The notes below the pieces were generated by a model. The model was not told the DNA's origin, did not search any database, and worked only from the letters and a program-made list of their open reading frames with translations. Shown here piece after piece: positions 1 to 11,114 of a stretch of 64,000 nucleotides of DNA. Within the stretch, counting starts at the first letter, position 1. Each line of letters begins with the position of its first letter. Both the position numbers and the translations under genes were made by a program. The stretch spans positions 5,748,001-5,812,000 of the forward strand of contig NZ_AP023356.1 of assembly GCF_018324205.1 (NCBI RefSeq), read 5' to 3'. Source of the DNA: Actinoplanes ianthinogenes. GTDB taxonomy: Bacteria; Actinomycetota; Actinomycetes; Mycobacteriales; Micromonosporaceae.

Positions 1-259
1 CGACGCCCCGCCGCCGGGCCGGCGGCCCGACCCAGAACCGGGCCTGCGCCGTGCCGAGATCGGGCAGCAGATGGTCCAGCTCCACGGCGCCGACCGGACC
101 GCGGGCGCCTCCGGCGCTTATCGCGTACGCAAAACCGCTGCTCTCGGTCGTGCCGCGCGGCAGGAACCGGCGGCCGAGCCGATCGTCGCGTGCCGCGGCG
201 AGCGCGGCCTCGTCGTGCGGGCCGGCCGCGCGCAGGTGTACCCCGTTGTCCTGATCCAC
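1..259 (-). CDS. GNAT-family N-acetyltransferase, N-terminal part (runs off the left edge)
   Basis: A minus-strand frame starts at a GTG (259-257) with GGAAGG about 8 nt upstream and stays open to the window edge, giving about 86 residues. The translation opens with an LRAAGPHDEAAL stretch, continues through VGAVELDHLLPDLGTAQARF and reaches FWVGPPARRRG, which is the order expected of a GNAT acetyltransferase N-terminus: beta-1, alpha-1, then the strand leading to the acetyl-CoA-binding R/Q-x-x-G-x-G/A loop. The acetyl acceptor cannot be told from this part. It is transcribed divergently from secA across about 185 bp. The family call rests on pattern only and the catalytic half is outside the window. 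Confidence 0.65.
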   Translation of the reverse strand, partial: MDQDNGVHLRAAGPHDEAALAAARDDRLGRRFLPRGTTESSGFAYAISAGGARGPVGAVELDHLLPDLGTAQARFWVGPPARRRGV

Positions 260-443
260 CGGGCCATCCTTCCGCAGACGCGCCCGGGCGCGAAACACGT
301 TTCAACGCCCTGCCGACTGCGCTGTCAGCGAACTTCCTGCCCCGTTCAGTCCCTTTTGTGAGTTTGGCGGGAGGCTCGGGTCACAGGCTTCCGGAGAAGG
401 TGCCTACGATGGCTGGGCAGACTGTCTAGGGGAGCGCTGACCC

Positions 444-3347
<2,904 letters not shown>

Positions 3348-3366
3348 TCCCGCAGCAGTCCGGAAA

Positions 3367-3408
3367 CCGCCCGGCGCGGACCTGAACCATCAGGTCGGCG
3401 CCGGGCGG
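3367..3408 (+). terminator. Long hairpin terminator after secA
   Basis: Arms 3367-3385 and 3390-3408 pair over 19 bp with one mismatch around the loop ACCA. It begins 20 nt after the secA stop. No long T tract follows (only CTGTTT), as is common in high-GC actinobacteria. Confidence 0.8.
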
Positions 3409-3477
3409 CGCTGTTTGCGCCGCGGTCGTGCGGGCTTTCCGGCGTTGTGGAACCCAGAACGGCCACCGCCTCCACTG

Positions 3478-3604
3478 CTCAGTGACCGCCCCGGGTGCGT
3501 GCCCTGCTGTCCTGTGCGGGAGCGGACCCGCGCCGTCTTCGCTCAGTGACCGCCCGGGTGGGTGCCCTGCTGTCCTGTGCGCGAGCGGACCCGCGCCGCC
3601 TTCG
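3478..3604. repeat. Two-copy direct repeat of about 63 bp
   Basis: Copy 1 (3478-3541) and copy 2 (3542-3604) both begin CTCAGTGACCGCCC and share GTGCCCTGCTGTCCTGTGCG and GAGCGGACCCGCGCCG. They differ by a few substitutions and one indel. They adjoin, and grade into, degenerate copies of the 29-bp array that follows. Frames through them are open only because of base composition; no coding evidence was seen. Confidence 0.85.
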
Positions 3605-3740
3605 CTTCGTGTCGGCCCGGGTTGCGTCCGTCGCTTCGTGCCGGCCCGGAGCTCGTCGCTTCGTGCCGGCCCGAGCCCGCGTCGCTCCGGCCTGATCCGG
3701 GCCGTGTTGTTCCGGCCCTGGCTCGGGCCGCGTCGCTCTC

Positions 3741-3885
3741 TTGCCGGCCCGGGCCGCCGCGTCGCTTCCTTGCCGGCCCGGGCCGCCGCGTCGCTTCCTT
3801 GCCGGCCCGGGCCGCCGCGTCGCTTCCTTGCCGGCCCGGGCCGCCGCGTCGCTTCCTTGCCGGCCCGGGCCGCCGCGTCGCTCCT
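3741..3885. repeat. 29-bp tandem repeat array, five copies, palindromic core
   Basis: Five head-to-tail copies start at 3741, 3770, 3799, 3828 and 3857. Each begins TTGCCGGCCCGGGCCGCCGC and ends GTCGCTTCC; the last copy diverges at its end. The unit contains the perfect palindrome GGCCCGGGCC. Looser copies of CGTCGCTTCGTGCCGGCCCG occupy about 3602-3720. Because 29 is not a multiple of three, any protein frame would shift at every copy, so the array is non-coding. There are no unique spacers, so it is not a CRISPR. Confidence 0.95.
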
Positions 3886-3911
3886 GCCCCGGCCGGGGGA
3901 CCGGTCCGGCC

Positions 3912-4535
3912 TCAGACGAGGCGGAGAGTGGTGGCGCACCAGTTGTCGTCGTGCAACTCCAGGCGCAACGCCATGGCCCACGTCCGCTCCCCGGTGACCA
4001 GCGCGATCGCCGCCTCGACCGCCCCGTGCCGTGGCTCGCAGAGATTGACCCTGAGCACCGCGACCGGCGACGGCCGCTGCCCACGCCGATCGCCGGGCCG
4101 CCGGGCGCGCCGCAACTGAGCGACCCGCCGGGCCCCGGCAACACCCTGAGCCACCACGTCGGCCGCGTCGGCCGGCAGCGACAGCCGGCGCAGGTGGGCC
4201 GCCGGCCGGTAACCGTTCAGCACCTCGACGCACAGGTGCACGAACCGCTTCACCGCCAGCCGCGCGTCCCCGGACGGCCCGGTCACCACGGGCGCCGCCG
4301 TGGCCGCCGGGGCGGCCGGCTCCTGCGACCCACCGTCGGCTGGAGGCGGCTCGGGCAGCGGTGGGCCGGCCGAGGATCGCCGGACCGGGCGGGGCCACTC
4401 CAGGGCCAGTTGCTGGGTGGACGACCACGTCGGGGGCGTCACCTCGTCGTCGAACGGGGGGTCGTACCGAAGAACCGGGCGCAGGCGAACCGTCGGCCGC
4501 GACCCGGCGGGCGCAACCTGAACCACCGATCGCAT
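3912..4535 (-). CDS. Rv3235-family (DUF6459-like) protein
   Basis: About 207 aa. The N-terminal half is Pro/Ala-rich and low-complexity; the C-terminal domain (about 90-207) has the pattern seen in the secA-linked Rv3235 family: a helix ending VEVLNGYRPAAHLRRL, a middle helix, then VLRVNLCEP and the beta-hairpin RTWAMALRLELHDDNWCATTL. No catalytic residues are evident and the family function is unknown. I place the start at ATG 4535; a GTG 9 nt inside fits the GGAG ribosome site better, and an upstream ATG at 4628 would add 31 residues of unconvincing sequence. It lies convergent to secA with the repeat array between them. Confidence 0.75.
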   Translation of the reverse strand: MRSVVQVAPAGSRPTVRLRPVLRYDPPFDDEVTPPTWSSTQQLALEWPRPVRRSSAGPPLPEPPPADGGSQEPAAPAATAAPVVTGPSGDARLAVKRFVHLCVEVLNGYRPAAHLRRLSLPADAADVVAQGVAGARRVAQLRRARRPGDRRGQRPSPVAVLRVNLCEPRHGAVEAAIALVTGERTWAMALRLELHDDNWCATTLRLV

Positions 4536-4658
4536 CTCCACCGCCAATCCTTGCGTTTGGCCTCGTTTGCTTTCGACTGCCTCAGTCTTCTCCCGTCCGG
4601 GACGAGGGGTCAACCGGGCCGAAGGCATCCGGAAAAACCTGCAAAAGGAGCGATCCGC

Positions 4659-4886
4659 TCACTCCGGCTCGCGCTCGGTGAGCGGGTTCTCCCGCACCCA
4701 GGCGGCGGTCTCCGCATACTTCCCCTGGATGTATTCCTCCAGCTTGGCCCGCTCGACCCGCCACTGGCCGCGGCCACCGATCTTGATCGCCGGCAGCTCG
4801 CCGCTGCGCACCATGTGATAGACCTGCGAGTCCGAGACGTTCAGCTCGGCCGCCACGTCGGACAGCAACAGGAACCGGGCCTCCAC
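4659..4886 (-). CDS. Small excisionase/BldC-type helix-turn-helix DNA-binding protein
   Basis: 75 aa. The GTG start at 4886 has GGGAGGG 5 nt upstream, which is much better than the longer frame to 5066. The core LLLSDVAAELNVSDSQVYHM is a MerR-like winged HTH (HTH_17), followed by the wing GELPAIKIGGRGQWRVERA and a C-terminal helix. Proteins of this shape bind direct repeats and act as small developmental regulators or nucleoid factors in actinomycetes. It is a constant neighbour of secA and DUF6912 genes, which argues for a chromosomal regulator rather than a phage excisionase. Its targets cannot be told from the sequence. Confidence 0.85.
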   Translation of the reverse strand: MEARFLLLSDVAAELNVSDSQVYHMVRSGELPAIKIGGRGQWRVERAKLEEYIQGKYAETAAWVRENPLTEREPE

Positions 4887-5055
4887 CGTGCCCTCCCACC
4901 CTCGATCGTTCCGGCAGCTTGAGTTTGCCACCGTTTGCCGCCGGAGGCCGGTCCGGACTCCCGGGTGTCCACGATCCGGAGACGCCTGGTGGAATGAGCC
5001 TCGCCCGGCCCGCGGCGGCGGTGTACTGACCGGGATGGCGAAGCTGGAGGAGAAC

Positions 5056-5565
5056 GTGCCGATCACCGAGCTGGTCCGGGTCTACGTGCCGGCCACCCTG
5101 CCGATGCTGGCGGTCCTGCGGGCGGAGGGCCGGCTCGGCGAGGGGGCCGTCGAGGCGCACGCCGTGACGCCCGCGTTGCGCGAGTGGTACGCCGAGGGCG
5201 ACGAGGAGGAGCTGGAGTACGTGGCCTTCACCCGGGCCGCCCAGGGCGCCCTCCAACTGCTCCGGCACGACGGCGCCGCGCCCCGGCGCCGGGTGGTGGT
5301 CTCCGCCGACCTGCCGGCGTCCGGGCTGGTCCGGGAGGACGTCGAGCTGGGGTCGAGCACGGTGCGGCTGCCCGAGCCGGTGCGGATGGAGCAGGTGGCG
5401 AGCATCCATGTGGACGGCGCCGAGGCGGTGGAGGCGGTCGCGGCGGCCGCCGAGGTGGTCGAGGAGGCGCTGGCCGGCGACCCGGACGCGCAGTTCACCG
5501 TCGACGGCGCCGAGGACCACGAGCTGGAGTGGTACGCCGTCTCCGAGCTGGACGAGCTGCTCTAG
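5056..5565 (+). CDS. DUF6912-family protein
   Basis: 169 aa. I chose GTG 5056 because AGGAGG lies 5 nt upstream; ATG 5035 is the alternative. The sequence RVYVPATLPMLAVLRAEG followed by AVTPALREWYAEGDEEELEY and later VVVSADLP is the pattern of the actinobacterial DUF6912 family that sits beside secA. It is acidic and cytosolic with no membrane segment. Function unknown. Its stop codon overlaps the stop of the convergent membrane protein on the tetranucleotide CTAG (5562-5565), so neither gene has a separate 3' untranslated region and no terminator lies between them. Confidence 0.75.
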   Translation: MPITELVRVYVPATLPMLAVLRAEGRLGEGAVEAHAVTPALREWYAEGDEEELEYVAFTRAAQGALQLLRHDGAAPRRRVVVSADLPASGLVREDVELGSSTVRLPEPVRMEQVASIHVDGAEAVEAVAAAAEVVEEALAGDPDAQFTVDGAEDHELEWYAVSELDELL

Positions 5566-6506
5566 GGCGTGACCGGGACGTCCTCGTCCTCGTCCTCGTC
5601 GGGCGCGGGCGAGAGGGTCCGGCCGAACGCGACCATCGCGGTGAACGCCCCGAGGAAGAGCACGATCAGCGCGCTGTTGAGCCGGTTGGCGCTGAGGATC
5701 TGCTGCACCGACCGCTCCAGCTCGCTGACCTTGCCGGCCAGGTTCAGCACCTGCGCGCCGGCGGTCCGGGTCAGCACCTCGGCGATCACCGAGAGCACGC
5801 CCGCGCCGGCGCCCGCGATCAGGTAGAACGGCCAGCGCAGGTCGGCGCCGGTCCGGCGGCGGGCGCGGCGCAGGACGGCGAACGCGATCAGGCCGGCGGC
5901 CAGGCCGCTCAGCGCGGACTGGGCGTACGAAAAGTATTGATTGGCGTTTGCCGCAGCCTCGGTCGAATCGTTTCCCAGCAGGTTGAGCAGCTGGTTCTGG
6001 ATCTGCTTGGTGTTGAGCACCGAGCCGATCAGGAAGACGCCGAGCGTCGCCCAGCCGGCGGCGGCGATCACCGGGGGGATCCGGAAACCGGCCAGCGCGC
6101 CGCCGAGGGTGGCGGCCGCGGCGAGCGTGCCGCCGACCGCGGCGTAGATGGTGCCCTCCGTGTTGATCGTGACGATCGGCAGCGCGCAGAGCACCCCGAC
6201 GAGCAGGCCGCTGCCGGTGCCGACGGCGAACCGCGTGGTGGCGCCGAGCGTGCGGCGGCCGCTGACCAGCGTGAGCACCAGCAGGGCGACGGCGGCGCCG
6301 GCGACGATCGCCGCGGCGACGACGCCGGGCAGCGCGTAGGCCGTCGAGGTGACCTCCATCTCGGCGGACGCCCAACCAGTGATCTTGACGCGTGCGGACA
6401 GCAGCATCCCGGCTGTCCAGACGAGCGCGGCAACCGCCAGCAGGGTCGCGGTGAGCCGCGAGACCTCGCGGGTCTCCGGTGCGGACTGGCGCTCGGGGTC
6501 GGTCAT
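5562..6506 (-). CDS. Polytopic membrane protein of unknown function
   Basis: 314 aa from ATG 6506. The sequence is a series of hydrophobic segments (about 19-40, 57-80, 92-110, 118-140, 145-165, 195-215, 225-245 and 275-295) with short polar loops, and ends in a strongly acidic tail (PAPDEDEDEDVPVTP). A soluble loop near 165-195 is rich in Asn/Gln. No transporter or enzyme motif is visible. It is convergent with the DUF6912 gene (stops overlapping) and divergent from pruA across about 130 bp. I do not recognise the family. Confidence 0.7.
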   Translation of the reverse strand: MTDPERQSAPETREVSRLTATLLAVAALVWTAGMLLSARVKITGWASAEMEVTSTAYALPGVVAAAIVAGAAVALLVLTLVSGRRTLGATTRFAVGTGSGLLVGVLCALPIVTINTEGTIYAAVGGTLAAAATLGGALAGFRIPPVIAAAGWATLGVFLIGSVLNTKQIQNQLLNLLGNDSTEAAANANQYFSYAQSALSGLAAGLIAFAVLRRARRRTGADLRWPFYLIAGAGAGVLSVIAEVLTRTAGAQVLNLAGKVSELERSVQQILSANRLNSALIVLFLGAFTAMVAFGRTLSPAPDEDEDEDVPVTP

Positions 6507-6636
6507 GGGGGTCAGGGTAACCGGCGAACCTGCGCGGACCGGACCGGCCGTCCGTCCCGGTGCGAGGATGGACGGACAGGCGCCCGGCGACCCCGGCGCG
6601 GGCCTCCCACCACCCTCACAAGGTCGAGGAGCAGGA

Positions 6637-8265
6637 ATGGACGCACAGTTCACCGTGCCCACCCCCCGCAACGAACCGGTCCGTGGCTACGCACCCGGCA
6701 GTCCGGAGCGAGCCTCGCTGGCGGCCCGGATCACCGCGCTGCGCGGCGAGCGACCGGAACTGACCATGACGATCGGCGGCCGGCAGCGGATGGCCGACGG
6801 GCCGGCGATCGAGGTGGTGCAGCCGCACCGGCGGCACGAGGTGCTCGGGGTGACCGGCAACGCGTCGCGCGCCGACGCGGCGGCCGCGGTCGAGGCGGCC
6901 GAGCTTGCCGCGCCGGGCTGGCGGGAGTTGCCGTTCAGCGAGCGGGCGGCGATCTTCCTGCGCGCCGCCGAGCTGCTCTCGGCCGGCTGGCGGGACACCC
7001 TGAACGCGGCCACCGTGCTGGGCCAGTCCAAGTCCTGCTACCAGGCGGAGATCGACGCGGCCTGCGAGCTGATCGACTTCCTGCGGTTCAACGTGCACTT
7101 CGGCGAGCGGCTGCTGGCCGAGCAGCCGGAGTCGGCGCCGGGAGTGTGGAACAGGTTCGACCACCGCCCGCTGGAGGGCTTCGTCTACGCGATCACGCCG
7201 TTCAACTTCACCGCGATCGCCGGCAACCTGCCCTCCGCCCCGGCGCTGATGGGCAACACTGTGGTCTGGAAGCCGTCGCCGACCCAGCAGTTCGCCGCGC
7301 ACTTCACCATGCGGTTGTTCGAGGCGGCCGGGCTGCCGCCCGGTGTGATCAACATGGTGACCGGCGACGGGCTCGCGGTGTCCGAGGTGGCACTGGCCCA
7401 CCCGGCGCTCGCCGGGATCCACTTCACCGGGTCGACGGCGACCTTCCAGAAGCTGTGGGCGACCGTCGGCGCCACCATCGCGAAGTACCGGTCGTATCCG
7501 CGGCTGGTCGGCGAGACCGGGGGCAAGGACTTCGTCGTCGCCCATCCGAGCGCGGACCCGGACGCGCTGTTCGCCGCGCTGGTCCGCGGTGCGTACGAGT
7601 ACCAGGGCCAGAAGTGCTCCGCCGCGTCCCGCGCCTACATCCCGCGCGGGCTCTGGGAGGCCGGCCTGCGGGACCGGCTCGCCGCCGCGGTCGCCTCGAT
7701 CCGGTACGGCGACGTCACCGACCTGTCCGTCTTCGGCGGTGCGGTGATCGACGACCGATCGTTCGCCCGGCTCGCCGCCGCCCTGGACCGGATCAAGAAC
7801 AGCGCCTCCTGCACCGTGCTGGCCGGTGGCACCGCGGACGACACCGAGGGCTGGTTCGTCGCGCCGACCCTGGTGGAGTGCACCGATCCGACGCACGAGG
7901 TGTTCACCACCGAGTTCTTCGGACCGATCCTGGCCGTGCACGTCTATCCGGACGACGACTTCCGGTCCGTGGTGGAGCAGGCCGACGGCGCCTCGCCGTA
8001 CGCGCTGACCGGGTCGATCTTCGCGACCGACCGGGCGGCGGTGGCCTGGGCGCAGCGGGCGCTGCGGTTCACGGCGGGCAACTTCTACATCAACGACAAG
8101 CCGACCGGTGCGGTGGTCGGGCAGCAACCGTTCGGCGGCGCGCGGGGAAGCGGGACCAACGACAAGGCCGGTTCGATCTTGAATCTGCACCGGTGGGTCT
8201 CGCCGCGAACTCTCAAGGAGACGTTCGACGCTCCTACGGCTTGGGAGTACCCCCACATGGGATGA
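6637..8265 (+). CDS. pruA: L-glutamate gamma-semialdehyde (P5C) dehydrogenase
   Basis: 542 aa from ATG 6637, with GAGGAG just upstream. It belongs to the aldehyde dehydrogenase superfamily and oxidises glutamate semialdehyde/P5C to glutamate with NAD+, the second step of proline catabolism. The catalytic glutamate is E293 in LVGETGGKDF and the nucleophile C327 in YQGQKCSAASR; ITPFNFTAIAGNLPSAPALM forms the cofactor pocket. The C-terminal NFYINDKPTGAVVGQQPFGG followed by RGSGTNDKAG is typical of the stand-alone P5CDH type. No proline dehydrogenase partner is adjacent; the next gene is a PadR regulator more than 280 bp away. Confidence 0.95.
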   Translation: MDAQFTVPTPRNEPVRGYAPGSPERASLAARITALRGERPELTMTIGGRQRMADGPAIEVVQPHRRHEVLGVTGNASRADAAAAVEAAELAAPGWRELPFSERAAIFLRAAELLSAGWRDTLNAATVLGQSKSCYQAEIDAACELIDFLRFNVHFGERLLAEQPESAPGVWNRFDHRPLEGFVYAITPFNFTAIAGNLPSAPALMGNTVVWKPSPTQQFAAHFTMRLFEAAGLPPGVINMVTGDGLAVSEVALAHPALAGIHFTGSTATFQKLWATVGATIAKYRSYPRLVGETGGKDFVVAHPSADPDALFAALVRGAYEYQGQKCSAASRAYIPRGLWEAGLRDRLAAAVASIRYGDVTDLSVFGGAVIDDRSFARLAAALDRIKNSASCTVLAGGTADDTEGWFVAPTLVECTDPTHEVFTTEFFGPILAVHVYPDDDFRSVVEQADGASPYALTGSIFATDRAAVAWAQRALRFTAGNFYINDKPTGAVVGQQPFGGARGSGTNDKAGSILNLHRWVSPRTLKETFDAPTAWEYPHMG

Positions 8266-8425
8266 GCCGTCAGTCCGCTTCAGGGCGACGGGTGGGGTGG
8301 TTGGACAAGAATGTCCGAATGTGCAGGGCGACTCGCGCAGAAATGGGCGTTTCCTGCCTCGGCCTGCCTGTCTGACCGAATAGCTGCTCCATTTTAGCTG
8401 GTCACGCGGGTTCCGGCGCGCGAAA

Positions 8426-8440
8426 CGCCCAGTCTGGGCG
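8426..8440. promoter_or_regulatory. 15-bp palindrome upstream of padR
   Basis: CGCCCAG-T-CTGGGCG is a perfect 7-bp inverted repeat around one base, about 107 bp before the padR start and 160 bp after the pruA stop. It could be an operator for an autoregulated PadR protein or a short transcription-stop hairpin for pruA. Confidence 0.5.
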
Positions 8441-8450
8441 CTCGTTGTCG

Positions 8451-8471
8451 GACTGTCTGTGCGGGACAGTC
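8451..8471. promoter_or_regulatory. GACTGTC-7-GACAGTC inverted repeat upstream of padR
   Basis: Perfect 7-bp arms separated by 7 nt, 75 bp before the padR start. The two-turn geometry suits a dimeric winged-helix regulator, so it is a candidate PadR operator; this is inference. Confidence 0.5.
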
Positions 8472-8546
8472 GTTTGTGGAGGCGCAAACTGGACGGATCG
8501 TGCGAAATCCTGGACGTGGCTGCGACAAAGTGGCAGCTTAGAAGGC

Positions 8547-9062
8547 ATGCCCGACTTCCAGATCAATCCCACGGCTGCCGCCTTGCTCGGCCTGCTTCAC
8601 GAGGGGCCGATGACCGGCGGACAGCTCATGGCGGCTGCCGAACGCCGCCTCGGGCCCTACTGGTCGATGACGCGGAGCCAGGTCTACCGCGAATTGCCCG
8701 TACTGGCCGAAATGGGGTATGTCCGCCTCGGCAAGCCGGGCCCACGTTCCAGTCAGCCCTACGCGATCACCGCCTCGGGAAAGCGCGCCTTCAGCCGCTG
8801 GCTCACCGAGACACCTGGCCGTGACGCGCTGCGCAACCCGGTCGCGCTGCGGGTCGCCTTCGGCCAGCAGCACAGTGAGGACCAGCTGAAGACGCTCTAC
8901 ACCAATGCGAACCAGTACCACTCGGAGGCGCTGGCGATGGCGAAGGACCAGGCCAAGGAAGTGAAGAAGAACGGTGATCCGTACGGCGCGGCCGCCCTGG
9001 AGTTCGCCGTCGCCTATCACAAGGCGGCGCTCACCTGGCTGAAGACCGTTCCGTCCGAATGA
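8547..9062 (+). CDS. PadR-family transcriptional regulator
   Basis: 171 aa from ATG 8547. The N-terminal winged helix is clear: AALLGLLHEGPMTGGQLMAA, then WSMTRSQVYRELPVLAEMGY and the wing PRSSQPYAITASGKRAF. The C-terminal half (about 95-171) is helical and charged, as in the PadR dimerisation/ligand domain (VirR-like type). These proteins usually repress a neighbouring transporter or stress gene, but here the neighbours are pruA and prfB, so the target is not evident. The GAAGG sequence is only 1 nt from the ATG, so the ribosome site is poor. Two inverted repeats lie in its 5' region. Confidence 0.88.
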   Translation: MPDFQINPTAAALLGLLHEGPMTGGQLMAAAERRLGPYWSMTRSQVYRELPVLAEMGYVRLGKPGPRSSQPYAITASGKRAFSRWLTETPGRDALRNPVALRVAFGQQHSEDQLKTLYTNANQYHSEALAMAKDQAKEVKKNGDPYGAAALEFAVAYHKAALTWLKTVPSE

Positions 9063-9073
9063 GTTGCCGACGC

Positions 9074-9095
9074 CCCGGCCAGTGAGCTGGCCGGG
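9074..9095 (+). terminator. Perfect 9-bp hairpin between padR and prfB
   Basis: CCCGGCCAG-TGAG-CTGGCCGGG starts 12 nt after the padR stop and ends just before the -10 box of prfB, so it probably insulates the two units. Confidence 0.8.
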
Positions 9096-9100
9096 AAGCG

Positions 9101-9106
9101 TATTCT
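9101..9106 (+). promoter_or_regulatory. Candidate -10 box for a leaderless prfB transcript
   Basis: TATTCT ends 8 nt before the GTG start of prfB, which would place transcription initiation at or next to the start codon. No good -35 is visible because the upstream hairpin occupies that space. Confidence 0.5.
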
Positions 9107-9114
9107 TGAGTGTC

Positions 9115-10227
9115 GTGACCGCTGCCGACTTCCCTGAGCAACTCAAAGCGCTCGACGCCACCCTCCGCAACATCGAGAACGTCTTGGACGTCGACAAGCT
9201 GCGGCGCGACAAGACGGAGCTCGAGGAGCAGGCCTCCGCCCCGGACCTCTGGGACGACCAGGCCTACGCGCAGGAGGTCAACAGCCGTCTGTCGTACGTC
9301 GCGGGAGAGATCTCCAAGCTGGAGCGGCTGCGCTCCCGGCTCGACGACGCCGGCCTGCTGCTGGAGATGGCCGAGGCGGAGGGTGACACCGACTCGATCG
9401 ACGAGGTCGGCAGCGAGATCGCCACGCTGTCCAAGGCGATCGAGGAGATGGAGGTCCGCACCCTCCTCTCCGGGGAGTACGACTCCCGCGAGGCGCTGGT
9501 CGCGATCCGGGCCGGCGCCGGCGGGGTCGACGCGGCCGACTTCGCCGAGATGCTGATGCGGATGTACCTGCGGTGGGCGGAGCGGCACGGCTACCCGACC
9601 GAGGTCTACGACACGTCGTACGCGGAGGAGGCCGGCCTCAAGTCGGCCACCTTCACGGTCAAGGTGCCTTATGCGTACGGCACCCTGAGCGTCGAGTCGG
9701 GCACCCACCGGCTGGTCCGGATCAGCCCGTTCGACAACCAGGGCCGCCGGCAGACCAGCTTCGCCGGGGTCGAGGTGATGCCGGTGGTGGAGCAGACCGA
9801 CCACATCGACATCCCGGAGAACGAGATCCGCGTCGACGTGTACCGGTCGTCCGGCCCCGGTGGGCAGAGCGTCAACACCACCGACTCGGCGGTCCGGCTG
9901 ACCCACATCCCGACCGGCATCGTGGCCTCCTGTCAGAACGAGAAGTCGCAGTTGCAGAACAAAGCGGCCGCCATGCGGGTGCTCCAGGCCCGCCTCCTGG
10001 AGCGCAAGCGCCAGGAAGAGGCGGCCAAGATGGCCGATCTGAAGCAGGACACCACCGGATCGTGGGGGGATCAGATGCGTTCGTACGTGCTGCACCCCTA
10101 CCAGATGGTGAAGGATTTGCGTACTGAGTACGAAACCGGCAACCCTTCGTCGGTCTTCGACGGCGACGTGGACGGCTTCATCGAGGCGGGTATCCGTTGG
10201 CGGAAGCAGAATCAGGCGTCCGCCTAG
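9115..10227 (+). CDS. prfB: Peptide chain release factor 2
   Basis: 370 aa. RF2 recognises UGA/UAA stop codons and triggers peptide release. The SPF anticodon-like tripeptide is present in VRISPFDNQGRRQTS, and the catalytic GGQ in SSGPGGQSVNTTDSAVRLTH. The N-terminal coiled domain (1-100) is complete. The start is GTG 9115; the first codons read in one frame, so there is no programmed +1 frameshift of the kind found in many bacterial prfB genes. A start further upstream would extend into the hairpin. A -10-like box 8 nt upstream and the lack of a convincing ribosome site suggest leaderless translation. Confidence 0.97.
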   Translation: MTAADFPEQLKALDATLRNIENVLDVDKLRRDKTELEEQASAPDLWDDQAYAQEVNSRLSYVAGEISKLERLRSRLDDAGLLLEMAEAEGDTDSIDEVGSEIATLSKAIEEMEVRTLLSGEYDSREALVAIRAGAGGVDAADFAEMLMRMYLRWAERHGYPTEVYDTSYAEEAGLKSATFTVKVPYAYGTLSVESGTHRLVRISPFDNQGRRQTSFAGVEVMPVVEQTDHIDIPENEIRVDVYRSSGPGGQSVNTTDSAVRLTHIPTGIVASCQNEKSQLQNKAAAMRVLQARLLERKRQEEAAKMADLKQDTTGSWGDQMRSYVLHPYQMVKDLRTEYETGNPSSVFDGDVDGFIEAGIRWRKQNQASA

Positions 10228-10247
10228 CTAGATTCATCACGGTGAGC

Positions 10248-10280
10248 GACCCCACCTGAGCGCTCGGTCAGGTGGGAGTC
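10248..10280 (+). terminator. Hairpin terminator after prfB
   Basis: CCCACCTGA (10251-10259) pairs with TCAGGTGGG (10268-10276), extended by GAC/GTC across a one-base bulge, and is followed by the T-rich TTCAGTTTTG. Confidence 0.8.
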
Positions 10281-10331
10281 GTTCAGTTTTGCTGTTGCCG
10301 CAGGTGGCGAAGATTCCCGACCCCAGCGGAC

Positions 10332-10359
10332 TTGGCGATTTCGTTACACCGCGTAGACT
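10332..10359 (+). promoter_or_regulatory. ftsE promoter (leaderless arrangement)
   Basis: TTGGCG (10332-10337), a 16-nt spacer and TAGACT (10354-10359), with the GTG start of ftsE 8 nt downstream. Initiation at the usual distance would begin at the start codon itself; no ribosome site is present upstream. Confidence 0.7.
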
Positions 10360-10367
10360 CCAGTCCC

Positions 10368-11048
10368 GTGATTCAGCTCGAGAACGTGACGAAGACGTAT
10401 CCGAAGGCGTCTCGGCCGTCGTTGGACAATGTCAGCGTCGGGATCGAGAAGGGTGAGTTCGTCTTCTTCATCGGCCCCTCCGGTTCTGGCAAGTCGACGA
10501 TCATCAAGCTGCTGCTGAAGGAGGTCCAGGCGACACGCGGCAAGGTCGTGGTGAACGCCAAGGACGTCACTTCGCTGCGCTCCTGGAAGATCCCGCAGTT
10601 CCGTCGCTCGATCGGCTGCGTCTTCCAGGACTTCCGTCTGCTGCCCAACCGCACCGCGTACGAAAATGTCGCGTTTGCCCTTGAAGTGATCGGCAAGACC
10701 AAGGCCGTCGCCCGGCGCGTCGTTCCCGAGGTGCTCGAGCTGGTCGGTCTCGGCGGCAAGGAGCACCGCTACCCGCACGAGCTCTCCGGTGGTGAGCAGC
10801 AGCGTGTCGCGGTCGCCCGGGCGTTCGTGAACCGTCCGTTGATCCTGCTCGCCGACGAGCCCACGGGTAACCTCGACCCGGACACGTCGATCGAGATCAT
10901 GCGGCTGCTGGACCGGATCAACCGGACCGGCACGACCGTCGTGATGGTCACGCACGACTCCAACATCGTCAACCAGATGCGCCGCCGGGTCATCGAGATC
11001 GAGAGCGGGCGGATCGTCCGTGACCAGGCGCGCGGTGTTTACGGCTGA
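10368..11048 (+). CDS. ftsE: Cell division ATP-binding protein FtsE
   Basis: 226 aa. FtsE is the ABC-type ATPase that, with FtsX, transmits divisome signals across the membrane to activate a peptidoglycan hydrolase. Walker A is GPSGSGKST at residues 36-44, the signature is LSGGEQQRVAVARA, and Walker B/D-loop is LILLADEPTGNLD; the H-loop is in VMVTHDSN. I placed the start at GTG 10368 because a good -35/-10 pair ends 8 nt before it and the family begins at IQLENVTKTY. It is followed 66 bp later by ftsX, and the gene after that encodes a secreted coiled-coil peptidase, the expected effector class. Confidence 0.97.
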   Translation: MIQLENVTKTYPKASRPSLDNVSVGIEKGEFVFFIGPSGSGKSTIIKLLLKEVQATRGKVVVNAKDVTSLRSWKIPQFRRSIGCVFQDFRLLPNRTAYENVAFALEVIGKTKAVARRVVPEVLELVGLGGKEHRYPHELSGGEQQRVAVARAFVNRPLILLADEPTGNLDPDTSIEIMRLLDRINRTGTTVVMVTHDSNIVNQMRRRVIEIESGRIVRDQARGVYG

Positions 11049-11114
11049 GACCGGCTCCGTCATCCCAACCAACGCTGAACCTGTGACACGCGGAGTCCCG
11101 GAAGGATCCCCCCG

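Noticed and set aside
3741..3885. Possible CRISPR array
   Set aside because: Repeats are directly adjacent with no unique spacers, and no cas genes are near.
3428..4428. Several long frames through the tandem repeats on both strands
   Set aside because: A 29-bp unit shifts frame at each copy; the products are cyclic Arg/Gly/Pro/Ala peptides and overlap each other in all frames.
5184..8375. 1063-aa plus-strand frame over the membrane protein and pruA
   Set aside because: Overlaps pruA in another frame and is entirely Arg/Gly/Ala; no ribosome site.
9064..9115. Programmed +1 frameshift at the start of prfB
   Set aside because: The coding sequence is continuous from GTG 9115 with no early in-frame UGA or CUUUGA slippery site.
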